64,000 bases of DNA from Ailurus styani (Eukaryota; Chordata; Mammalia; Carnivora; Ailuridae), in assembly GCA_002007465.1 (NCBI GenBank), contig LNAC01001850.1, positions 1 to 64,000 of the forward strand, in the 5' to 3' direction. Below the pieces are notes generated by a model, which worked only from the letters and a program-made list of their open reading frames with translations, had not been told where the DNA came from and searched no databases. The position numbers and the translations under genes were made by a program. Below, piece by piece: positions 22,651-34,710 of the stretch. The first letter of the stretch is position 1. Every line of letters begins with the position of its first letter.

Positions 22651-24239
22651 GACATTGCTAGGAATGGCATAGATTCTAAGCCTCATCTATCTCTCCCTGC
22701 AATTACACAAAATTCAGGAATGCTAAAGAGGCTTCTGTTTCCCTTATTATTCCTAATGTATGGAGTTTCATAAGATTTTTTTATAAATTATCGCAATGTT
22801 TTAATATGCAGAAAACATACAAAATAATGCACCAGACATCCATGTACCCACAATCAAGATTTAGCAAACATTACTATTATTCTATTACTATATATGATGA
22901 ATAATTCTGTCATAATAAATTAAAATCTACAAATGCAATAAAGTATTTCTTTTCATATTTTTTCCAATTTTTCACCTTTGGTTCCCCATACTGAGTTTGT
23001 CATGTGTTCTTTCTGTCCAATTATTTTCTACATAAACATATATGTGAGCTTGACAATATGCCAATGAGTGAGAGGCACAGGGAGCTTCTCTAAATATTAA
23101 AGGAGAAATTGTGACATCTTGGATAATAAGCCAAATGGGATTCATGATCTAGGTTTTAGAGACAAATGTTTATTTCAATTCAAAGATTTTATACCTGTCA
23201 GCTAGCAACTGAAATCAGTAAAACTACTATTTTGATATTTTGTAATTAATATTGTTATTTTAAAAGAGGCATCCAGGACACTTTCATTCAAGTACTACCC
23301 TCATTTAAGATCTCAACAAGATGTCTGAGGAATATTAACTGGTGATCTCAAATACATAAATATATTTCAAAAATTTTAATAAAATATTTTATCTCTTACA
23401 ATCAGATTTTCAATAGCTTTATAATATTGTCCCAACTCATGATACCCTATTATATGTTCCAACACATTTCTTCAGTATAAAAATCTCAGTAAGAAATTGC
23501 TAATTTTTTTATTTGTTTTATCAAAGTTATTGAACAAAAATCATCTATTTCGATGTATGTGTTTGCTTCTTTCCCATTCCCAAACTCAAATTCTCTTTCT
23601 AATTATCTTAAAACAATGCGACTTCCCAAACTAAAGCATTGACTTTATAAGACTTTATAACTTTATAGAAATGACACTTCACTTGTTAATAAAAGGTCAC
23701 AAATATTTATCTACTTTAGGAAATCATATTGTGGCTCAGTATTTTTATAAGAAATGATAATATAAAAGAAATAAGATACAGGATAAGGATAAGGATAAGT
23801 ATCCTCAGGAGTTTATTATTCTACCTGGGGAAATCGTGAAACATATAATCACAATAAAGTAGAGTATAAAAGGGCACTTAACACAGAATGGGTTGAAGAC
23901 AGCATCCTGGTAAGTTAAGATAAAGTATTGAGGGACCAGTAGGAAACTCTTAGTGATAGGAAAATAGAACAAATGTGTCAATAACAACCTACAAGGAGTA
24001 CCGTATGTTTGAATATGTTCAGAGAATGAATGTGGAGTAGGAGAAGTTGAAGATATGGAAGACAGGGATAGAAAACAATAAGGACAAGAGATAGTGTTGT
24101 TGACAGGGTTAAATACTTGAAATAAAGACATTCGCAAACGCAGGAAGTTGGAGGAGATAATTTGGACAAACTCTTTCTTTGAAAGATCACTTTGGGTAGC
24201 TATCAAGAATAGATTCAAGTCTGAATACTTCTCTGCCTG
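22647..24239. other. Butyrophilin-like intron, no recognised feature
   Basis: AT-rich, low repeat content, with no conserved frame. The 137-codon minus-strand open stretch at 23805-24218 has no domain and atypical composition. Confidence 0.45.
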
Positions 24240-24395
24240 TGATATTAATTATTTTAGTTAATATAACAATTTCATGAGGTATACAGTAATATTACCCATA
24301 TGTAGCAGATGGGAAAGGAGCACTGGGAGATCAACAGTTACCCAAGATCATGAGTTGGTAAATGGCCCTACCAGGATTCAAATTCTATTTGACAG
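24240..24395 (-). mobile_element. MIR element, antisense
   Basis: Ancient tRNA-derived SINE recognised from ATTACCCATATGTAGCAGATGG, GAAAGGAGCACTGGGAGATCAAC, and CCCAAGATCATGAGTTGGTAAATGG followed by CCAGGATTCAAATTC, which follows the reversed MIR consensus. Confidence 0.75.
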
Positions 24396-24689
24396 ATGGG
24401 AGAAAACACCAAGTTGTGAAATGTGGCTGTCCCTATGCAGTGGGATCAGGAGAATTTTACAAGGAACTTTGAAAAATTCCTCAAAATACTTTTTCATACT
24501 TTGAATGCTTTTATGCATTCACATATTCATTTTTATAAAGTAGAACAGTGACATTTCTATCACAAAAATAAATACAAAACAAGACTAAATAAGAATTTGT
24601 ACAAGTTTTCCATATTAAGAATTACTAATGGGTAAACTAGAATATTCTTCGAGGTGTGTCAGTCATAGGTCTTTGTCAGTTAGATCTTC

Positions 24690-25268
24690 TCAACTACCCC
24701 AAAGATACAGATGTAGTGAAAAAATGGGCCATCTTCACCCCAATGCGCATAGCAGCAATGTCCAAAATAGCCACAATGTGGAAAGGGCCAAGGTGCTCTT
24801 CAACAGATGAATGGATAAAGAAGATGTGGTCCATATACACAATAGCATATTACTCAGCCATCAGAAAGAATGAATACCCAACTTTTGCATCAAAATGTAT
24901 TGGACTAGAGGAGATTATGCTAAGTGAAATATGTTAAACAGAGAAAGGCAATTATCACATATTTTCTCTTATTTGTGAAGCATAAGGGAAAGCATGGAGG
25001 ACATTAGGAGAAGAAGGGAGAAGTGAAGGGGGAAAACATAGGGGGAGACAAACCATGATAGCCTATGGACACTGGGAAACAAACTGAGGGTTTTAGAAGG
25101 CAGGTGAGTAGGGGAATAGGTGAGCCTGGTGATGGGTATTAAGGAGGGCAGGGATTGCATGGAACACTGGGTGTTATACGCAAACAATGAATCATGAGAC
25201 ACTGCATCAAAAACTAATGATGTACTGTTGTGTAATGATGGTGACTAACACAACAATAAAAAAAAAAG
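24690..25268 (+). mobile_element. Carnivore L1 3' end, 5' truncated
   Basis: Sense copy with the end of ORF2 (AACAGATGAATGGATAAAGAAG, ATTACTCAGCCATCAGAAAG) and the full 3'UTR to AACAATAAAAAAAAAAG. It lies in the butyrophilin-like intron, close to the IgC exon. The 93-codon open stretch at 24656-24937 is ORF2 residue. Confidence 0.85.
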
Positions 25269-25321
25269 ATCTCCTTAATTAGCAGTTATATCTCAAGATA
25301 TGGACTTTGGAGGGAACTGAC

Positions 25322-25597
25322 CTGACATGGAAACCTGCACTTCCTTTTCCACATTGAGTACTATGTTCCTTACAACACAGGACAATTTTGGTCTTGAACT
25401 TTTGTCCACTATGAGAGATGATTCCACATGAAACAGTCCATTTTCTTCCATTGTCTTTGTCTCAGAGGCTGGTACCATGTGCAGTCCTTGACTGTTCCTC
25501 CATTGCACCTCAGGCTCTGGATACCATCCTGTGGATGTGCAGGTCAACTTAATGTCATTCCTATTTCCAGGCTCAGTGTGAATATGAGGAGCCATAC
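25322..25597 (-). CDS. Butyrophilin-like gene, IgC-domain exon
   Basis: This is the second extracellular domain, the membrane-proximal C-like fold of butyrophilins. The acceptor is TCTCAG before GTATGGC and the donor is GTCAG followed by GTCAGT. Both ends are phase 1, so the exon joins the V exon in frame through a glycine codon. Its 276 bp encode 92 residues, close to the usual BTN exon 3 length of about 282 bp. C20 and C74 are the disulphide pair and W33 is the core tryptophan. The stretch LTCTSTGWYPEPEVQW (18-33) is the strongest family signature, and ENGLF (52-56) matches the conserved (D/E)xxGLF turn. No stop, frameshift or N is present. Together with the V and transmembrane exons this argues for a gene under constraint or only recently silenced. 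SKINT-type and BTNL-type proteins share this architecture and cannot be told apart from these domains by eye. Confidence 0.88.
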
Positions 25598-26077
25598 CTG
25601 AGACTAGAAGAGCCAAAGAGAGACAGAGAAATTACACTTCTCCAAGTGTTTTGTTGCCAGTTTACATTTTAATTAACTTCTATGAAACTCATTTTCCTTA
25701 TTTATAAAAGTGGAGGTTAGAAAATTAACTAGTCACAAAGAACTTTGAAGAAAAGAAACCAGCTGTATCAACAATTAATGAAGTACCTAAATGCCCAACA
25801 TGTCTATATTAATTGTTTTCTTTTTACCTCGTTCCCCTTTGAAACATAACTGAGCTTTTTATCTGATGATTCTAAAAGTTGGGTAGAAAAACATCCATCA
25901 AATCACTTGGAAGCCCTAAAGCTAAAGGTGCACATGAGTTGGTAGTTTTCTGTTGCAAATTGCTAGTCATTCTCCAAATATCTTTTAATGCCAAATTCTA
26001 CATATGTTATTCTTAATACAAACTTTTATTGTTGGTAATGCTACTGACATCAATGTGGTCCAAATAAATTAGGTACA
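25598..26077. other. Butyrophilin-like intron, no recognised feature
   Basis: Intron between the IgV and IgC exons; nothing recognised apart from the pyrimidine tract of the IgC acceptor. Confidence 0.45.
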
Positions 26078-26210
26078 GGTGGTTACTGAGCATGTGAAAT
26101 ATTGTTAGGAACTGAATTTCATATTTTCTTCAATTTAATGTATATAAGCAACATTTAAATTACAATTTAACATGTGGCTAATAGTTACCATTTTGGATAG
26201 AATGCTTTGG
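26078..26210. mobile_element. MER5-like hAT DNA transposon remnant
   Basis: Contains TTACTGAGCATGTGAAATATTG, GGAACTGAATTTCATATTTTC and ACATGTGGCTAATAGTTACCATTTTGGA, the order of the MER5A/B non-autonomous hAT-Charlie element. It is old and diverged. Confidence 0.6.
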
Positions 26211-26257
26211 GGAACAATATAAATTTTAACTGTGGATACGTCAGCCCAAATTAAGAA

Positions 26258-26635
26258 TGCATGTTCCATCCCTCCCCCCTTTACAATTAGGAGTGGTTTT
26301 GATATGCTCATAGTGGTGTTTGAAATGAAAATGATGCATGTGCCTTCTAGAATATTTCCGTCAAAGTAAAGAGATGCGCCTTTCCCTTCACTCTTCCTCT
26401 CATCTCAAGGGCTGGAGCACACAGAGTGTCTGTGAGTCATCTTCAAAAGGGCATTAAATGAATGTGGCAAAATATCAAGGGAAGAAATGTGTGAACCTCA
26501 TAGTGTGTAGCCACTCTTCCAGTTCTGTGAGCCCCTCTGTTTTTAACTCAGAGAAAAGAAGCTCTGGTTTAAGCTACTGTCTTCTGAAGTTCAGTGCAGC
26601 ATTCCACACAGTATTATGCAGAGTAACTAATACAG
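26258..26635 (+). mobile_element. Possible MLT1-like LTR remnant
   Basis: Weak layout similarity to MaLR LTRs: a GGTTTAAGCTACTGT segment followed by GTATTATGCAGAGTAACTAATACAG at the end. Heavily diverged. Confidence 0.3.
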
Positions 26636-26699
26636 TCCACAACAACAACACAACAACGACAATCAAATTAACTAGGATCAAATTATCCCTATCGTGGTT

Positions 26700-27115
26700 T
26701 GAGTTGTGTCTTCTGAGAAGAAGTGTTTAAGTCCTATCTTTCAATATCTGTGCCCTTATTTGGATAGCATTTTGTACATATAATTATTAAAAAGGAAATT
26801 ATACTGGATTAGGGTGGGTCCTAATCCAAAGTGAATGTAGTCTATATAAACAGAAAAGAATTTGGACACCGAGATACAGGAAAGTGGCCCTGTGAAGTTG
26901 GAAGAAAAGAATGGAGAGATCCCAGCACAAGACAATGCATGCCTGGGGATTCCAGAAGCAGGAAGAGGCAAGGAAGCATTCTCCTCAGATGTTTCCCTGA
27001 GACCATAACTCTGAGGACAACTTGATTGTGGACTCTGGCTTCCAGAACTGTGAGAAGATACATTTATTTTGTTTTCAGGCCATCTTACTGGCAGTAATTT
27101 GTTATGGTAGTCCTT
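26700..27115 (+). mobile_element. MLT1-like MaLR LTR remnant
   Basis: Follows the MLT1 LTR order: CTGTGCCCTTATTTGGATAG, TTAGGGTGGGTCCTAATCCAAAGTG, TATATAAACAGAAAAGAATTTGGACA, TTGATTGTGGACTCTGGCTTCCAGAACTGTGAGAAG, and GTAATTTGTTATGGTAGTCC. No internal ERV-L sequence adjoins. Confidence 0.7.
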
Positions 27116-27304
27116 CTATTAAGTTGGGGAAGTAAGAATATCTAATGTCCTCTGATGTTGCATGGATGGCTAGACCCTGATGCATCATCGTGATGAGTTG
27201 ATTAGTAAATAGCATGCTACACCCGTGATGACCTCCTTAGCACAGTAGTGCTCTCCAGTGCTGGTACTGATAAATGGTATTTTTCAGAATACAATAACTT
27301 TGAG

Positions 27305-27535
27305 AATCAGTGGAGCATCATCGTTATGAGGATAAGCTCTAGAATCAAATGTTACATTTATGCTGGCTGGCACCAGTGACCCAGTGTAACTAATGGCCCA
27401 ATCTCCCTATACCTCCATTCCTTTTTTGTAAAGTGAGGATAAAAATTGTCTCAACCCATATGGGTATTAAAATCACTCCATTTAATTTGCTCACTGGGTT
27501 ATAATAAATAAATATTATTCACCTTAAAGAGCTAA
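27305..27535 (+). mobile_element. MIR element, sense
   Basis: Diverged MIR with CTCTAGAATCAAATGTTACA, CCAATCTCCCTATACCTCCATTCC, TTTTTGTAAAGTGAGGATAAAAATTG and ATAATAAATAAATATTATT in consensus order. Confidence 0.6.
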
Positions 27536-29799
27536 TCAGTTAAGAATACAAAGAAAAGATGACTTCCATTTTACAGGATCTTTCAATTGGATAGGTCATC
27601 CCATTGCATTTAATATTCAGGCTACGTTCTAAGAATTGAAGGAAAATGAAATTATGGGTACATATTTTCAGAAGAAAAAATTATATAAATCATTTTTTTG
27701 TAGAAACACAGTAAGTGTTTCATTAGTGTCTGATTTTCTGGAGAGATAAGTGTAATATTGTACTTCAAGTTATGCCACTTTCTTTATCTTTTATGTGTGG
27801 GGTAAGGGTAAAATAAATTGTGTGGGCCCAAAATCTATTAAAAATAGGGGTGGGAATTAACCATAGGGTATGAATATTTTTAGAGGATTGAAACATGTAT
27901 TCCAAATCTTCCCTTAGCTATTAATGATGTAACAGATTATCATGTCATGTCTGAGAGGTCAAAGTGGAGAAAAGATAACTAACAAGAGACAAAGCAAGTT
28001 CACCATGGTTCTCCTGTGATTGCTGATTTCTAACTGGCATCCTTGAGGCCTAGATGGTTTCTGACATAGCACAGGCTGACTTAAATACATTCTTTACCCA
28101 TTTTGAATCTCTGAGATTTTCATTGTCTTATGTCCATGGAAATGAGAGAAAACATAGTGTTCATCATTACAAGATTATGTCACCTAATATAAGAACCTTC
28201 AATTTTATTTCTTATCTTTTAGACAATATTTTATTTAAGCTTAGTTAAAATTTTGTTGGATGTTATTGGCCTAGTAAAAAGGTGGGTGGAATTTATTGCT
28301 ATTATTTGTAATATATGTTCACAGTGCAAATTAAGATCACCCTAGGCTTTAGCTTAGATTTATTAAAAAAAAATTGTGCTTGTGTCACAAAGATGACGTC
28401 CCTTGCATATATGATTTGAAAACACCAATGAAGTGATGTATCAGGTAACCTCATCTGCAAGATAAAGGAGGTTATAAAGTAAATTCTAGGAAGTGTGTAA
28501 ATTAATTGTTGGAGCTGATAATAAACTTTTGCTGAAACACAATGTCAGAGTTGAGTGGCAATAGCTTCAAGATAGGAAATGCAATCTTCTAAAGAAACTG
28601 GGGTAAAATGGAGGAATAGTGGAAAGTTTTCTATTTAGTGGTAACTGTACTAAGAACAAGTAAGTCTGAGATAAAATTGAAATGACCCTGAGAAATTACA
28701 TTTTACTCTTTGAACAAGAAACAGTAGCAACTGGCTCTCAAGTTCAAAGCCCCTGATAAGGGTTTACCCAAGGTTTAGGAAATGTCTGTAGGACTTCTTG
28801 AAGTGAATGTCTAACACCTGGATTGATTCAGAAGTTACCACAGTAGAGTGAAAGATCCACGGTCTAAAGGCAAAACTCATTGAATGAATAAACATAATTG
28901 GTTTTATTCTTTTCTAGTGCCTTGTTAAATGCCTACAGTAAGAGTGACACTCCTTTGCATACAACAGAGACTTGCAGTGAGGAACTCTACTGTACTTGCC
29001 TAAAGATACAGATTTTCTTTAAAAGGAGGTAACTATTTTCCACCTGACTGCAGAAAAACTTTTAGGGGATGTGTGGGTCAAAATGTCTGGTAACAAAAAT
29101 TTTTGACACAAAAAGGTGTTAATTTGAAAGCAAATCTCTTTGAAATAACCCCCTTTAATTTATGAAGAATTATATATGTATCCACCCTTTATTATGTACA
29201 CATGGATAAAGGATTAGTTAGGGTCTATGCAGAATTATCACTAAATATGAGGCAGGAGCATTTGCAAACAGGTCAGGGAGTTCTGGAGGAGAAGATTTTC
29301 CTGCTTTTGGGAGGAAGGTCACTGTTACTGGCTCCATCTGATAGATTGGATTATTTTCTATTAACGTCCATTATATAGGAGGTGATACAGAAACTCACCA
29401 TCTGAGCTCAGTATAAAGCCCTACATCAAGGTGCAGAAAATCTATCCTGATAGAACACTGGTGAGATTTTTTCTGCTACTGTTTAGTTCTTTCTGTGCTT
29501 TCAAAAAGAGACTAAGATACATTTCTGGGAATCTTCTGAGATAGTACCTACTATAATCCCTATTCTTTCTTCTTTCAAATTAATGATGTTGGTATAGAAA
29601 AGATACAAATATGTTTTTACTACAGCAAAAGAATGTGGGGAAAGACTGATTACATTAATTTTACATATTTAACTTTCTTGGCATTCCATCATAGTGTTTG
29701 TATAGATTTAGGCACCTCTACCTATATACTCAGATACTTTAGACTACTGATCAGAAAAAAAAAACAATTTGTGTAGGAGTTTTCATTGCAGAGACTCAC
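27536..29799. other. Butyrophilin-like intron, no recognised feature
   Basis: About 2.3 kb with no recent SINE or L1 and no conserved frame, immediately 3' of the IgV exon. Confidence 0.45.
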
Positions 29800-30147
29800 C
29801 TGTGTCCACCACTTTGAATTTTGCATTATTATACTTTGTGGAGCTTTCAAAGAAACATGCATACTCCCCTTCATCTGAAGGTTGGATGGGATTGATCCGT
29901 AGGACAACATGTCCTTTAGTAATATTCTCCTTCAGGAACTCTGTCCTCCCTTGGTACTCTGGCCTCTGATCTTCTGTATCATTTGGGGAAGTACTATAAT
30001 GATGCACGAAGCCAAAAGGATCATTCCAATACCATTTCACTACCATGTTCTGAGCATCCATTAATGGGCTGAGCTGGCAGGACAACACAGCCTCTTTTCC
30101 AACCAAGGCAATGACTGGTGCTCTCGGTCCTATCACATAGAATTGCC
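29800..30147 (-). CDS. Butyrophilin-like gene, IgV-domain exon
   Basis: This exon encodes an extracellular V-type immunoglobulin domain of the butyrophilin/SKINT/MOG family, cell-surface proteins of which several members modulate T cells, gamma-delta cells in particular. The minus-strand frame is open for 116 codons. The acceptor reads CTTCCAG before GGCAATTC and the donor reads ACAG followed by GTGAGT; both boundaries are phase 1, and 348 bp is the usual length of BTN V exons. Counting the split first codon as 1, the disulphide cysteines are C24 and C98, the core tryptophan is W39 or W41, and DEGEYAC (92-98) is the D-x-G-x-Y-x-C signature. The start VIGPRAP and the stretch PEYQGRTEFLK are typical of the family. 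N-glycosylation sequons occur at N56 (NDT) and N75 (NIT). The IgC exon follows 4.2 kb downstream on the minus strand. The exact paralogue is not assigned; MOG alone is unlikely because a C exon follows. Confidence 0.88.
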
Positions 30148-30544
30148 CTGGAAGTAATTTCAAAAAGCAATGGATTCATTACTCAGATTGTAACAGACAT
30201 GATTGTAAACATCTGATCAGTAACCAGTAGACCAGGCTAACTAAAAAGAGTGAGCTGTAGCCATTTAATGAACAGACCTAGAATAAACACAATATACTGT
30301 TAGTGGAAGAGATAGTAGAGGACATGATACCAATGTGAAGCAGTCATATGATCTTAAAAAAATTTAATCGGATTTTCCCTTTGCCTATGACTGAAATACA
30401 AATTATATAAAACTCATTTTTATACCTTATATGTATTTAATATGTTATAAATATTATCATTTAACAGATGGAAATATTGAGTTAGTTAATAATTAATTAT
30501 GGGGTCAGGGATTAATGAATTGACAGAATGGTAAATTCACCCTA
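30148..30544. other. Sequence upstream of the IgV exon (intron 1)
   Basis: Contains the IgV acceptor polypyrimidine tract and nothing else recognised. No signal-peptide exon is visible here. Confidence 0.4.
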
Positions 30545-30821
30545 AATAATTTTTTAAATATTTTTTATTAGGTTATGTTAGTTACCATACAGTACTTCAT
30601 TAGTTTTTGATGTAGTGTCCCATGATTCATTGTTTGTGTATAACACCCAGTGCTCCTTGTAACATGAGACCTCCTTAATACCCATCACCAGAGTCACACC
30701 CCCCAAAACCCAGTTTAATTCCCAGAGTCCATGGTCTCTCAGGGTTCATCTTCCCCTCTGATTCCCCCTCCCTTCATTTTCCCATTCCTTCTCCTAATGT
30801 CCTCCATGATATTCCTTAGGT

Positions 30822-33756
30822 TCAACAATAAATAAATAAATAAATCGTATGATAATTGTCTTTCTCAGTTTGACTTATTTTACTTAGCATAATCTCCTCC
30901 AATACAATCCGTGTTGATGCAAATATTGGGCATTCATCCATTCTGATGCCTATACAATATTCCTTTGTATATATGGACCACATCTTCTTTATCCATTTGT
31001 CTGTTGAAGGGCATCTTGGCACTTTCCACAATTTGGTTATTGTGGACATTACTGCTATGAACACTAGGGTGCATATAAGCCTTCTTTTCACTATATCTGT
31101 AACTTTGGGGTAAATGCCCAGTAGTGCAATTGCTGGGTCATAGGGTAGCGATTCAGGGTCTTTTCTGGTTCCTTACAAATTTTAGGATAGTTTGTTCCAG
31201 CATGTTGAAAAATCCCATTGGTATTTTGATTAGGGTGGCTTTGAAAGCATGTATTGCCCTGGGCAACATAGACATTATAACAATGTTTATTCTTCTGATT
31301 CATGAGTATGGGATATTTTTCCATCTTTTTTGTGTCTACTTCAATTTCCTTCACAAGTGTTCTATAGTTTCTGGAGTAAAAACCCTATACTTCTTTTGTT
31401 AAGTCTATTCCACAGTATCTTGGTGCTATTGTAAATGGAATTAATTATTTAATTTCTCTTTCTACAGTTTCATTGTTAGTGTATAAGAAAGCAACTGATT
31501 TATGTGCACTGATTTTGTATACTGCCACATTACTGAATTGCTCTATGAATTATAGGAATTTGAGAGTGGAGTCTTTTGGATTTTCCATATAAAGTAACAC
31601 ATCATCGGTGAAGACAGAGAGTTTGACTTCTTCTTTGCCAATCTGAATATCTTTTATTTATTTTTGTTGTCTGATTGCTGTTGCTAGGACTTCTAGTACT
31701 ATGTTGAACAACGGTGCTGAGAGTGGGCATCCTTGTTGTGTTCCTGATCTTAATGGATAAGCTCTCAGCTTTTTCGCATTGAGAATGATATTCACTGTGG
31801 GCTTTTCATAGATGGTTTTAGTGAAATTGAGGAATTTTCCCTCTATCACTATACTCTGAGGAGCTCTAATCAGGAAAGAATGCTGTATTTTGTCAAAAGT
31901 TTTTTTTCTGCATCAATTGAGAGAACTATGTGGTTCTTTTCTCTTCTCTTGTTTATGTGTTAAATCACATTGATTTATTTGTAAGTGTTGAACCACCCTT
32001 ACACCCCAGGGATAAATCCCACTTGGTTGTGATGGATAATCCTTTTAATGTACTGTTGGATCCTATTAGTTAGGATATTGTTGAGAGTATTCATCCATAT
32101 TCATATTCATATCCATCGGGTATATTGGTCTATAATTCTCCTTTTTTATGGGTTCCTTGCCTGGTTTAGGGATCAAGGCAATGCTGGCTTCATAGAAAGT
32201 CTGGAAGTTTTCCTTCTTTTTCTATTTTTTAAAACAGCTTCAGGAGAATAAGTATTATTTCTTCTTTGAAGGTTTGGTAGAATTCCCCCAGGGAATCCAC
32301 CAGGACCTGGATTCTTATTTGTTGGGAGGTTTTTGATCACTGCTTCAATCTCACTACTGGTCATGGGTCTACTGAGGTTGTCAATTTCTTCCTGTTTCAG
32401 TCATGGCAGTTTTTAGATTTCCAAGAAGACATCCATTTATTCCAGGTTGCTTAATTTATTGGCATATAGTTGTTGATAATAATTTCAAATAATTGTTTCT
32501 ATTTTCTTGGTGTTAGTTATTATCTCTCCCCTTTCATTTATAATTTCATTAATTTGGGTCCTTTCTCTCTTCTTTTGAATAAGTCTGGCCAGCAGTTTAT
32601 TGATCTTATTAATTCTTTCAAAGAACTAGTTTCTAGTCTTCTTGATCTGCTCTATTGTATTTGTAACTAATTGATCCCTGCTCTAATCTTAATTATTTCT
32701 CAGCTTGTGCACGGGGTAGGCTTAATTTGTGGTTGATTCTCCAGTTCTTTAGGTGTAAAGAGAGTATGTGTATTCGGGAGTTTTCTTTTCTTTTCTTTTC
32801 TTTTCTTTTCTTTTCTTTTCTTTTCTTTTCTTTTTTTTGAGTGAGGCTTGGATAGCTATGTATTTCCTCCTTAGGACCACCTTTACCATATCCCATAAAT
32901 TTTAGGCTGATGTGTGTTTAGTTCTCATTGGTTTCCATGAATTGTTTAAGTTCTTCTTTGATTTCCTGATTGACCCAAACATTCTTAAACAGGATGGTCT
33001 TTAACTTCCAAGCGTTTGAAGTTCTTCCAATTTTTTTCTTGTGAATGAGCTCCAGTTTCAAAACATTATGGTCCGAGAATATGCAGGAAATAACCTCAGA
33101 CTTTTGGTATTGGTTGAGACCTGATTTGTGATTCAGTATGTGGTCCATTCTGGAGAAAGTTCCATATGCATTTGAAAAGAATGAGTATTCAGTTGTGTTA
33201 GGGTGGAATGTTTTGTATATATCTATGATGACCATGTGTTTCGGTGTGTCATTCAATTCTCTTGTTTCCTTGTTGATATTCTGCTTAGATGATCTGTCCC
33301 TTGCTGAGAATGGAGTGCTGAGGTCTCCTACTATTAGTGTATTATTATCAATATGTCTTTTTATTTTGGTTAACAGTTGACTTATGTAGTAGGCTGCTCC
33401 CATGTTGAGGGCATAGATATTTACAATTGTTAGATCCTATTGTTGGATAATTCTTTAAGCATGATATAGTGACCTTCTGTTTTTCTAAGTACAGTCTATA
33501 GCTTAAAATCTAATTTCTCTGATATGAGAATTGCTACCCCAGATTTCTTTTGAGGCCCATTGGCATGAAGGATGGTGCTCCATACCTTTACTTTCAGTCT
33601 GGAAGTGTCTTTAGGTTCAAAATGAGTCTCTTGTTGACAACATGTGGATGGGTCACATCTTTTTATCCAATCTGCAACCCCGTGCTGTTTTATGGTATCA
33701 TTTAGGCCATTCATGTTGAGAGTGATTATTGAAAGATATGATTTTATTTTCATCAT
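30822..33756 (-). pseudogene. L1 ORF2 pseudogene with internal deletion
   Basis: It begins at 33756 with MMKIKSYLSIITLNMNGLN, equivalent to other L1 ORF2 starts. The endonuclease SDH motif (FSDHNVLKLEL) is present in the open stretch 32918-33403. Reverse-transcriptase text follows at 31658-32364. The end is recognisable (SQTEKDNYH). The span is about 2.9 kb against about 3.9 kb in the young copies. Multiple frames and stops make it non-functional. Confidence 0.8.
32781..32838. repeat. (TTTTC)n microsatellite inside L1
   Basis: About eleven TTTTC units interrupt the ORF2 pseudogene of the antisense L1. Confidence 0.95.
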
Positions 33757-33849
33757 ATTGCCTGTGAATTCCTTGTTTCTTTAGATTGTCTCTGTAAATT
33801 TCTGTTCTATATCATTTTTTGGGTCTTTTCCCTTTTGAAGAAACCTCCT

Positions 33850-34710
33850 TAATATTTATTGAAGGGCTGGCTTGGTGGTCATGTATTCTTTCATTTTCTG
33901 CCAGTCTTGTAAGCTCCTTGTCTCTCCATCCATTCTGAATGACAGCCTTGCTGGATAACTTATCCTTGGCTTCATGTTCCACTCATTTAGTAGACTGAAT
34001 ATGTCTTGCCATCCCTTTCTGGCTTACCAGGTCTCTATGGACAAGTCTGACGATATTCTGGTGTTCCTCCCTCTGTATCTAAGAAATATCTTCCCCCTCA
34101 CCATTTCAAGATTGTTTCCTTGGATTTAAGATTTCAAAATTGTACTGTTAAATGCTGTGGCATTGGTCTATTTTCATTGATCTTGGGAGGGTTCTTCTCT
34201 TCCTCTTGGACATGAATACTTGTTTTCTTCCCCAGATTAGGAAGTCCTCAGCTACTATTTGCTCAAATATATCTTATAGACCTCTCCTCTATCCATCCCC
34301 TCAGGTATCCCAATAATTCTAGTATTGGAACCTTTCATTCTGTCACTAATCTCTGTTTGCTTCCTTGGATTTTAGTTTTTCCCATGCCACCACGGTTTCC
34401 ATCATTTCTATCATGTGATCCTCTATCTCACTAATTAATTCTCCTGTCTTACTTACCCTGGCAGTCAGTGTATCCAGCTCAGATTGCATTTAATTCATAG
34501 CATTTTTAAGTTGGGCCTGATTAGATCTCTTTTCTACCCTTAGAGATTCTATATTGTGGTTAATATTTTTCTCAAGCTTAGATATCACCTTGAGAATTGT
34601 TACTCTAAAGTCAATTCTGACATCTTGGTACTATCTATATCCAGTAGTTCTGTAGCAGAGACCAGATTATCTGGATCTTTCCTTTCTTGGGGGTTACTCC
34701 TCTTAGGCAT
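33850..34710 (-). pseudogene. L1 ORF1 pseudogene
   Basis: Bases 34708-34710 give an ATG followed by PKRSNPQE-type residues, as ORF1 of this older L1 family begins. The coiled-coil and RNA-binding parts follow in broken frames towards 33850, where the inter-ORF region begins. The 3' limit is approximate. Confidence 0.6.

Noticed and set aside
23805..24218. 137-codon minus-strand frame in the butyrophilin-like intron
   Set aside because: No recognisable domain and an AT-rich, low-complexity composition; likely chance.
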